From NCBI RefSeq assembly GCF_002954665.1, contig NZ_MSCM01000001.1, positions 928,362-992,361 on the forward strand: 64,000 bases of DNA, written 5' to 3'. The DNA comes from Polaribacter glomeratus (GTDB lineage Bacteria > Bacteroidota > Bacteroidia > Flavobacteriales > Flavobacteriaceae). The notes beneath the pieces are model-generated. The model did no database searches, was not told the origin of the DNA, and saw nothing but the letters and a program-made list of their open reading frames with translations. Below, in pieces: positions 57,581 to 64,000 of the stretch. Within the stretch, counting starts at the first letter, position 1. Each line of letters opens with the position of its first letter. The translations under genes and the position numbers were made by a program.

Positions 57581-58303
57581 ATGAGCTTTTTAAAGGCAGA
57601 ATGGAGAAAGTTGGCTTTTGCAAATTATGAAGTTGATCCCAATATTTTAGCAGCATACGTGCCGCCAGGAACAGAACTTGATTTATATAAAGGTAAATGC
57701 TTTGTTAGTTTAATCGGTTTTCTTTTTTTAGACACAAAAATAAAAGGTATTAAAATTCCATTTCATAGTAAAGTAGAAGAAGTTAACCTTCGATTTTATG
57801 TAAAACGATTGGAAAACAATACTTGGAAACGTGGCGCTGTTTTTATCAAAGAAATAGTATCTAAACCTATGCTAACCTTTGTAGCGAACACGATCTACAA
57901 TGAACATTATGAAACAATGCCCATGAAATATATATGGGAAGAAAACACTAAAAATAGAAGTGTTGCATATCATTGGGAAAAAAATAAAATTTGGCAATCT
58001 TTTAAAGTTACTGCAGCGTTAGAAACTATAAAAATTGAAGAAAATAGTGAAACCGAATTTATTACCGAACATTACTGGGGATATGCAAAAGTTAATGATA
58101 TTATTACCAACGAATATCAAGTTACACACCCAAGATGGGAACAATATAAGGTAGAAAGTTCTGAAATAATAGTAGATTTCGAGCTGGTTTACGGCAAAGA
58201 TTTCAAGTTTTTAAACACTATAAAACCAACTTCAATTATGCTTATTGAAGGTTCTAAAATAACGATTGAAGGCAAGAAAACCATCAAAAAAGAAACTTTA
58301 TAA
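57581..58303 (+). CDS. DUF2071 (YqjF-like) family protein
   Basis: 240 residues, soluble, with no signal peptide. MSFLKAEWRKLAFANYEVDPNILAAYVPPGTELDLYKGKCFVSLIGF, VNLRFYVKR and RGAVFIKEIV are characteristic of the acetoacetate-decarboxylase-like DUF2071/YqjF family. No catalytic lysine assignment can be made with confidence, and no function is established. It is monocistronic between two terminators. Confidence 0.82.
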   Translation: MSFLKAEWRKLAFANYEVDPNILAAYVPPGTELDLYKGKCFVSLIGFLFLDTKIKGIKIPFHSKVEEVNLRFYVKRLENNTWKRGAVFIKEIVSKPMLTFVANTIYNEHYETMPMKYIWEENTKNRSVAYHWEKNKIWQSFKVTAALETIKIEENSETEFITEHYWGYAKVNDIITNEYQVTHPRWEQYKVESSEIIVDFELVYGKDFKFLNTIKPTSIMLIEGSKITIEGKKTIKKETL

Positions 58304-58371
58304 ATTGTATTACAAGGAGACTAAAACTTTCTAAATAAAAAATTTATTTTAGCATTAAATTATACTTTATA

Positions 58372-58410
58372 AAACGGCATATCTCAAAGCTTTGAGAGTG
58401 CCGTTTCTAA
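58372..58410 (+). terminator. intrinsic terminator
   Basis: An outer stem aaacggca/tgccgttt and an inner palindrome tctcaaagctttgaga form one long hairpin after the DUF2071 gene. Confidence 0.75.
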
Positions 58411-58443
58411 TTTAAAAAGGGCTATGTTTACTTGCTGAAATAA

Positions 58444-59574
58444 ATGCAAAATATAGGTATGAATTGTTTGTTAACTGGTGGATCTGGAATTGTTGGAAGT
58501 CATATTATATTTGAGTGGTTGCACAAAGCAATTGTTGAAAAAACAGTAAATCATCTTTTTGTAATTATAAGGGAGACTGAAAAATCTGCACAGCAACGTT
58601 TAGTAGTTATTTTACAAGATGCATCCAGACCAGACTTTTTAAATAAATTTACCTTAGAAGCTTGTTTAGAAAAAGTAACCGTTATCCAAAGTGATTTATC
58701 GGCTATCAATAAAAGCACTTTAGAAAAGTATAATTTTGACACAGTTATTCACTGTGCTGGTTCTACCAATTTATTAAACACCAATGATTCTAAGGATAAA
58801 GTTCACACACAAAATTTTTTAGTAACTAAGCAACTTTTAAACGAGTTGCCAAACAATGTAACCCGTTTTATATACATTAGCACTGCGTATTCATTTGGAA
58901 TTCAAAATGAAAAAGTAGATGACACTATTGAAAACTATAAAGTTACTCATTTTAGAAATCCATATGAGCAATCTAAATATGAGAGTGAATTGTATGTGAA
59001 AGAAACATGTATACTAAAAAATATTGATTCTCAGATTTTAAGACCAAGTATTATTTGTGGTCGTTTAATTGATTCGCCGTTATATGAAATACCAAAATTT
59101 GATGTGTTTTATTCTTGGGCTATATTTTTAGACAAATACGCGAATAAATCCAAAGAAAACTTTAGAATTTGGATCGATAAGGAAAGTGGCTTAAATATTG
59201 TTCCGGTTGATTTTGTTTCTAAAGCGATTTTGTATGCTTTTTTAAATCCGACTATAAAAGAACTTAATATTGTAAATCCGCATCAAATATTGCACAAAGA
59301 ATATGTGGGCGCTGTTTTAGAATCTTTTGATATTGATTCGTATGAATATCTAACAGAAAAGCCTGAAAACTTAAATGCTTTCGAACTTTTATATTACAAG
59401 AGTATTGGCGGCCTTTTTGAAAAATATGTATCGGTTCCCGATTTACAGTTTAAACCTGATTTAATTTTAAAATTAATAAATCAGTTAGAGCTAGATTCAA
59501 CTTTGGGAGTGCACGAGAATTTTATGAATTTAATTAATTTTTCAGTCCAAAAAAAGTTCAGAAAGAGTTATTAA
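58444..59574 (+). CDS. extended SDR / male-sterility-type NAD(P)-binding oxidoreductase
   Basis: 376 residues. The Rossmann dinucleotide motif TGGSGIVGSH is at about 11-20, DTVIHCAGSTN follows, YISTAYSFG marks the active-site Ser region, and PYEQSKYESE gives the YxxxK pair. The layout resembles the NAD_binding_4 family, which includes fatty acyl-CoA and carboxylic acid reductases and thioester-reductase domains. Two Met codons stand at the start (MQNIGMNCL); the first was kept. Substrate unknown; a thioester or acyl-CoA is likely for the family. It is monocistronic. The 59575-59790 gap downstream holds only AT-rich sequence. Confidence 0.82.
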   Translation: MQNIGMNCLLTGGSGIVGSHIIFEWLHKAIVEKTVNHLFVIIRETEKSAQQRLVVILQDASRPDFLNKFTLEACLEKVTVIQSDLSAINKSTLEKYNFDTVIHCAGSTNLLNTNDSKDKVHTQNFLVTKQLLNELPNNVTRFIYISTAYSFGIQNEKVDDTIENYKVTHFRNPYEQSKYESELYVKETCILKNIDSQILRPSIICGRLIDSPLYEIPKFDVFYSWAIFLDKYANKSKENFRIWIDKESGLNIVPVDFVSKAILYAFLNPTIKELNIVNPHQILHKEYVGAVLESFDIDSYEYLTEKPENLNAFELLYYKSIGGLFEKYVSVPDLQFKPDLILKLINQLELDSTLGVHENFMNLINFSVQKKFRKSY

Positions 59575-59790
59575 TAACCTATTAATTAATGCTAATTCCT
59601 AGTGCTTTTTTAACGAAAATAACTTTTTCTAAAAAGAATTTATTTTATTCAGAATATTAAGAAATTATCCTAAATTTATCGCTCAAATTGATGTCTAAAT
59701 TCTTTTAGAGAAAATAAGCAACTTTTGTAAAAACTATTTTTTTAAAAGATATTTTTTTTACCGTTTATAAAATTTAATTTTTTTTTAGAC

Positions 59791-60999
59791 ATGGATTTTG
59801 AACTCCCTTTTTTTACAAATCTTCTTATTTTACTAGTAACAGCAAAAGTTTTTGGTGAAATATTTGAACGTTTTAAACAACCTGCAATGATTGGAGAAAT
59901 CTTAGCAGGTATTATATTAGGACCAAGTTTGTTTGGACTTATCCACGCAACCCAAGACATCAAAGTAATTTCAGAACTGGGCATTTTCCTTTTAGTAATT
60001 CTTGCTGGTCTTGAAATTAATATAGACGATATTTTAAAATCATTAAAAGGGAAAAGCTTAATTATTTCTATAATGGCTTTTTTTATTCCGCTTTTAAGCG
60101 GATTTGCAGTTGGTTATTTCTTCGGATTACAGATGATGACCACCATGTTTGTAGGCCTTTGTATTGCGATAACCGCTTTACCTGTAAGTATTAGAATACT
60201 AATGGATTTAGGGAAATTAAACACAGACACAGGTCAAAAAATAATTTCTGTTGCTATTTTTGATGATGTTGCTGCTTTAACTATTTTAGGTGTTTTATTA
60301 AATATTAAAGACACAAACATGTCAATTTCTGCCATTGCTATAGTATCTTTAATTTCACTTTTAAAATTAATTGCTTTTATTGCCTTATTAGCATTTAGTT
60401 ATTATATGATTAAGAAACTATCGAGTAAAGGTAATTTTCTTGAAAATGCAATAAACCAATTTCTATTGTTGGTAAAAGGAAAAGAAACCCTTTTTGCCGT
60501 TTTCTTTGCTTTTATTCTCTTGTTTTCTTCTGTTACAGAAGCTTTAGGTTTTCATTTTATCATTGGTGCTTTTTTTGCCTCTATGCTGTTAAATGAATCT
60601 ATTCTTGGTAAGGACAATTTAAAAAATATCGAAAAAACAACGAGCAGCTTGGCAATGGGCTTTTTAGCTCCGATATTTTTTGCAAGTATAGGGCTTGAAT
60701 TTAATATTTCATCCATTCATAATATTGAACTTTTACTTGCAATTGTATTGGTTTCTTATATCTCAAAAATTATTGGAGGCTATTTAGGAAGTTCTTTAGC
60801 AGGTCTTAGCCACAAAGTATCGCTTGTAATGGGTTTTGGGTTAAATGCAAGAGGAATTATGGAATTAGTAATCGCCAATATTGCATTTAAAGCCGGATTA
60901 ATTGACAATGAAATATTCTCGATTTTAGTAATTATGGGTGTCTTAACAACGATAACTACGCCAATTATGTTAAAATGGGGTTTTAGTAAAATGAAATAG
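59791..60999 (+). CDS. CPA2-type cation:proton antiporter
   Basis: 402 residues with about eleven to twelve predicted membrane helices and no RCK/TrkA-N domain. Characteristic segments are FKQPAMIGEILAGIILGPSLFGL, the buried acidic pair in VAIFDDVAALTILG (ion-binding DD), LGFHFIIGAFFASMLL and GFGLNARGIMELVIANIAF. Members exchange Na+ or K+ for H+ in pH and salt homeostasis, as expected for a marine bacterium. The gene stands alone. The start MDFELPFFTNLLILLVTAKVFGE gives a first helix directly at the N-terminus. Confidence 0.9.
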   Translation: MDFELPFFTNLLILLVTAKVFGEIFERFKQPAMIGEILAGIILGPSLFGLIHATQDIKVISELGIFLLVILAGLEINIDDILKSLKGKSLIISIMAFFIPLLSGFAVGYFFGLQMMTTMFVGLCIAITALPVSIRILMDLGKLNTDTGQKIISVAIFDDVAALTILGVLLNIKDTNMSISAIAIVSLISLLKLIAFIALLAFSYYMIKKLSSKGNFLENAINQFLLLVKGKETLFAVFFAFILLFSSVTEALGFHFIIGAFFASMLLNESILGKDNLKNIEKTTSSLAMGFLAPIFFASIGLEFNISSIHNIELLLAIVLVSYISKIIGGYLGSSLAGLSHKVSLVMGFGLNARGIMELVIANIAFKAGLIDNEIFSILVIMGVLTTITTPIMLKWGFSKMK

Positions 61000-61170
61000 T
61001 TACTAGATTATTTCTGTAAAAAAAGATTTTTTGTGTATCAATTTTTGATAACTAAAAAATTTCTATTTTGCTTTTTGATTTTGTTTTCAAAATGTTAAAA
61101 AGAGAAAAAGTATTTCATAATAACTTGAATTAATAAATTTTCTATTTTAGGTAAGCATACTAAAAATATC

Positions 61171-61557
61171 CTAATCTTTCTCCGCCTGCGTAACTTCAAA
61201 AAATGTTGGCGAAGATTCGGTTATACTTCCCATTCCTTTTTTATTGATTTTAAAAGTAACATCTTTGGTTGTGGTAAATAATAAAACAGACAAAAAAGAC
61301 TTTTTTAGATGTGGTTTCAATACAGAGAATGCAGCTTCTAAGGTTAATGTCTCTTCTATATCTTCGGTTTCTTTAGATCTGTAACGAAGTTTTAGTAAAA
61401 CCTTAAATCCGTCATCCGAATAAATTGGTCTCAAAAAAATATTTTTCAAATCAGGTTTACCAATGGTTTTTGCCATGGTTAGCTTTGCAAAGCGCTTTTC
61501 TTGAACACTTTCTTTTACTTGATCCCAGAAAAGGATAAAAACTTCTTGATATGACAT
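61171..61557 (-). CDS. hypothetical protein (128 aa)
   Basis: 128 residues, soluble, with a mixed helix-strand pattern: MSYQEVFILFWDQVKESVQEKRFAKLTMAKTIG, FLRPIYSDDGFKVLLKLRYRSKETEDIEETLTLEAAF, LFTTTKDVTFKINKKGMGSI. I do not recognise the family. Clean codon usage, normal composition and the lack of any overlapping frame support it as a real gene. It has no close neighbours: the gap to the antiporter gene is 171 bases and the gap on its upstream side is 281 bases. Confidence 0.65.
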   Translation of the reverse strand: MSYQEVFILFWDQVKESVQEKRFAKLTMAKTIGKPDLKNIFLRPIYSDDGFKVLLKLRYRSKETEDIEETLTLEAAFSVLKPHLKKSFLSVLLFTTTKDVTFKINKKGMGSITESSPTFFEVTQAEKD

Positions 61558-61626
61558 AAACTAAAGATTAAGGATATTGTATTTTAAGAAATCAAAAGTA
61601 ATACTATTAATTCACTTATCTAAAAA

Positions 61627-61737
61627 ATGGTTCATAAACAACTGCGGAAATACATCAAAACCTTTATAGAACATTCATTTAATTCATCCGAAAGAAGAAA
61701 TCTAATACAATCTCAAATGGTGTCAATGTACCTTTAA
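61627..61737 (+). CDS. possible small protein (36 aa)
   Basis: An ATG frame encodes MVHKQLRKYIKTFIEHSFNS and ends MVSMYL, with an amphipathic basic-helical pattern. It lies in a 281-base gap between the hypothetical gene at 61171 and the cysteine-cluster gene. Nothing else recognisable is in this gap. It could equally be a chance frame or the tail of a lost gene. Confidence 0.2.
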   Translation: MVHKQLRKYIKTFIEHSFNSSERRNLIQSQMVSMYL

Positions 61738-61838
61738 GACAAAATAAAATAATATCTTTACCAATCAATGATCACTGCGTTTTGCGGCGTTGCTATTCAT
61801 CAATAATTTAACCAATCGATCAAAAACTACTCAAAATA

Positions 61839-62705
61839 ATGCAAACAACTACACTTAGCAACGAAAGTATATTACCACTCACCTGCTCTAGATCTGGCTC
61901 TTGCTGTTTTGGAAAAGCTGTAATGTTAAATCCATGGGAATTGTTGCGTTTTAGTGTAGAGAAGAAAATTACTCCGAGAGAATTTAGAGATGTATACACA
62001 GAATTTGGTGGTATCCAATTAATTTTTGATGGAAAGTCTGATAAAAAAGGACAAAAAGCATGTAGCCAATATGTAGATAATTTTGGATGTAGTGTACATC
62101 AAGGTCGCCCATTAGCATGTCGTTTATATCCGTTAGGACGAAAAATACAATTTAACAAAGCGCAATATATTTATGAAGGATCTACATTTCCTTGTTTAAC
62201 AGATTGCGCAGAAGTTTTAGATTTACCAAAACTTAGTGTGGGTGAATATCTAAGAGAACAAGAAGCAAATCCGTTTGAAAAGGCACAAGATGAATATTTA
62301 TTGATAATGCAAAACATTGCTGATATTGCTTTTGAGTTATTATTAGATTCTGGTTTAGCTGCATCCGGAGATACAAAAACACTTGTTTTATGGAGAGAAA
62401 TGGGCAATGAACTTCCTGAAATTTTATCAGAAAGAATAGGAAACGAATGGATAGATATCTTAATGATTCCTGAAATTACCAATGAGATTGAGAATCCTGT
62501 TGCTTTTGCACATCAGCATAATAATCTGTTATTATTAAAAGCACAAGAAAAATTTGGAAATGTAGAATCACTTCAAGAGCTTCATAAGGCTTCTGTCTTA
62601 ATAATGGGTGTTGCGTTGCATTTAGCAAGAAGCTTGGGTGCAAATCCAAAAGAAATTTCTGATCATTTTATAGAAACAGCAAAAAATCATGGTGCTAAAG
62701 AATAA
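61839..62705 (+). CDS. YkgJ-type cysteine-cluster protein
   Basis: 288 residues. The CxxxxxCC pattern LTCSRSGSCCFGKAVML (about 14-30) and ACSQYVDNFGCSVHQGRPLACRLYPLG (about 72-100) form the YkgJ (CxxCxxCC) zinc or iron cluster domain. The helical remainder is longer than in E. coli YkgJ and is of the type seen in Bacteroidetes. The family is a putative metal-chelating group without a fixed function. It is monocistronic, 102 bases before a lipoprotein gene on the same strand. Confidence 0.82.
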   Translation: MQTTTLSNESILPLTCSRSGSCCFGKAVMLNPWELLRFSVEKKITPREFRDVYTEFGGIQLIFDGKSDKKGQKACSQYVDNFGCSVHQGRPLACRLYPLGRKIQFNKAQYIYEGSTFPCLTDCAEVLDLPKLSVGEYLREQEANPFEKAQDEYLLIMQNIADIAFELLLDSGLAASGDTKTLVLWREMGNELPEILSERIGNEWIDILMIPEITNEIENPVAFAHQHNNLLLLKAQEKFGNVESLQELHKASVLIMGVALHLARSLGANPKEISDHFIETAKNHGAKE

Positions 62706-62806
62706 TGTTTTATTGTCAGCATAATTTATTTTCTTTTTAAAACTGTAAGGTTATAGTTTTTAATCGATCCTATTCTATATTAAAAAGTTTTAATTTAAAA
62801 GATGAG

Positions 62807-63592
62807 ATGAAAAAATATAGTATCCTATTATTCGCAAATTTATTATTTATTACAAGTTGTAAAAAAACACCCGCAGTCATAAAACAAATTGAAAAACTAT
62901 CTATTGAAAAAACGTTTTCTCAAAAAATTGAAATCGCACATAAAAAGGACGCATTTTTAACAAAAGAAGCAATTCAATTTGATGCTTTTGTTGAATTTGG
63001 CGGTAAAGAAGTTTTTAATGCAAATGTTACGGTTTCGACAACTTCCGATATCGCTAAAATTACGTACAAAAATGGTGATGAAATTTTTGTAAATAAAGAA
63101 AATATTTTTGTTTCTCCTAGTTTAAAAGACAATGAAGCCGTTCGTTTTCATGCCTATATTTGGAGTTATTTCTTTTTATATCCATATAAATTGAGTGATA
63201 AAGGAACAATATGGGATTATACTTTTAAAACAAAAGAGTCAAAAAATGATTTTGATGTCGCAAAATTAACTTTTGAGGCAAATATAGGCGACGCACCAGA
63301 CGATTGGTATATTGTGTATTCGGATAAAAAAACGCATCTTTTAAAGGATGTTGCCTACATTGTTACTTTTGGTAAAACGCAAGAAGTGGCAGAAAAAGAA
63401 CCGCATGCTATTAAATATCAAGATTATAAGATGATTAATGAAATTCCGTTTGCAACTAATTGGGGCTATTATGGCTGGAGTATTAAAACCGGTTTATCTG
63501 ATAAAATTGGTAGCGCGAAAATTACTAATATTCATTTTGTTAAAGGTTTTAGAAAAAAATTTTCTATACCTGAAAGCTATATTAAAAAATAA
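62807..63592 (+). CDS. DUF6503-type lipoprotein
   Basis: 261 residues. The lipoprotein signal MKKYSILLFANLLFITSC places the lipidated Cys at 18, followed by KKTPAVI. The body is predicted all-beta with aromatic residues (FHAYIWSYFFLYPYKLSD, WDYTF, DDWYIVYSDKKTHLLKD, TNWGYYGWS), resembling an LolA/LolB-like half-barrel. I recognise the pattern as DUF6503, common in Flavobacteriia, with moderate certainty. The function is unknown; lipid or lipoprotein binding would suit the fold. It ends before a hairpin terminator at 63614. Confidence 0.75.
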   Translation: MKKYSILLFANLLFITSCKKTPAVIKQIEKLSIEKTFSQKIEIAHKKDAFLTKEAIQFDAFVEFGGKEVFNANVTVSTTSDIAKITYKNGDEIFVNKENIFVSPSLKDNEAVRFHAYIWSYFFLYPYKLSDKGTIWDYTFKTKESKNDFDVAKLTFEANIGDAPDDWYIVYSDKKTHLLKDVAYIVTFGKTQEVAEKEPHAIKYQDYKMINEIPFATNWGYYGWSIKTGLSDKIGSAKITNIHFVKGFRKKFSIPESYIKK

Positions 63593-63613
63593 TAATTTAG
63601 TTTCACATATATC

Positions 63614-63644
63614 AAAAACTTCGCAATTTGTGAAGTTTTTAGTT
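63614..63644 (+). terminator. intrinsic terminator
   Basis: A 9-bp stem aaaaacttc/gaagttttt with a 9-base loop and following T-rich sequence lies just after the DUF6503 gene. Confidence 0.7.
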
Positions 63645-63885
63645 TTATAAAATAGTAAAATTACTATTTTAGAATAACAGAGAAATTGAATTGTGTTTTC
63701 ATAGAATAAGATTACTATTTTAATAAGTTTTGTAAACAAAAAAACTTTAAAAATAAAATCTAAATTCGAGGTTTTTATTCTTGTAAAACGAAACATTTAG
63801 ACAAAAATGTATTTACCTTTTTTAAATATTTTTTTTTAGATAAAAAGAAACAACGTACTGTAAGTCATTTCTATTTTTGGTAAGT

Positions 63886-64000
63886 TTGTATAAATATTTT
63901 AAAGTGAGTCTATTTTTTATAGTTTTATCCTTATTATTAATTACTTTAAGTCTGTTGCCATTTTTTAAAAATCAGCATTGGATTTTTCGTGTGCCTGAAT
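63886..64000 (+). CDS. membrane protein, N-terminal part (truncated by window edge)
   Basis: An open frame runs to the window end. From a TTG at 63886 it reads MYKYFKVSLFFIVLSLLLIT, then LSLLPFFKNQHWIFRVPE. A GTG at 63904 is an alternative start, but the basic KYFK before the hydrophobic segment favours the earlier one. The N-terminal helix followed by a short LPFFKNQHWIFRVPE-type segment recalls the membrane-anchored endonuclease/exonuclease/phosphatase proteins of Flavobacteriia. That is a tentative resemblance on 38 residues. Confidence 0.45.
   Translation, partial: MYKYFKVSLFFIVLSLLLITLSLLPFFKNQHWIFRVPE

Overview
The window looks like chromosomal DNA from a marine member of the Flavobacteriaceae (Polaribacter/Tenacibaculum type). 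The basis is its high A+T content, promoters of the Bacteroidetes form (TTG, about 19-22 bases, TAnnTTTG), two surface proteins with type IX secretion (T9SS) C-terminal sorting domains, many lipoproteins, and flavobacterial families such as DUF4290 and DUF6503. The genus is an inference; no 16S rRNA gene is present. Most of the window is ordinary housekeeping sequence. The accessory part is about 1.6-18.5 kb.

Region 1 (1-1600): the 3' end of an ABC-type substrate-binding protein, a tiny lipoprotein and ung. Region 2 (1.6-18.5 kb): a surface-protein locus. It holds a 1687-residue DUF11/thrombospondin-3 T9SS protein, two lipoproteins flanking a non-canonical Lgt-like enzyme, a CPBP membrane protease, a leucine-rich-repeat T9SS protein split by one in-frame TAA, and a LytS-type sensor kinase with a LytTR response regulator. 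Three promoters in this locus (before the DUF11 protein, the LRR protein and the kinase) share one architecture: two 12-base direct repeats 21 bases apart, then 5 bases, TTG, 19 bases, TAnnTTTA. A 21-base repeat period is what LytTR regulators use, so the neighbouring regulator probably controls all three, including its own operon. A hairpin with a 12-13 base-pair stem occurs before two of these promoters and again inside the signal-peptide codons of the kinase.

Region 3 (18.5-32.4 kb): mutS2, aconitase, rnpB, grpE-dnaJ, DUF4290-murA, a UvrD-type helicase, and a satD/DUF3307/unknown operon preceded by three operator-like palindromes spaced exactly 28 bases apart. Region 4 (32.4-37 kb): a cobalamin uptake group, with a TonB receptor behind a cobalamin riboswitch and, divergently, guaC plus a BtuF-like lipoprotein. 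Region 5 (37-45.4 kb): a membrane-bound LuxR-type regulator with a DUF2834 protein, an Asp/Glu racemase, topoisomerase IV (parC, parE), and between these an ORF6N gene embedded in dispersed repeats.

Region 6 (45.5-64 kb): lysA, a FAH-family hydrolase, a GNAT acetyltransferase, tex, a decayed ParE-type toxin-antitoxin pair, topoisomerase III, a sterol-desaturase family protein, VF530 and Xaa-Pro aminopeptidase, gcvT, a DUF2071 protein, an extended SDR, a CPA2 antiporter, a cysteine-cluster protein, a DUF6503 lipoprotein and the start of a truncated membrane protein. No tRNA, 16S/23S rRNA, CRISPR array, prophage or insertion sequence was recognised.
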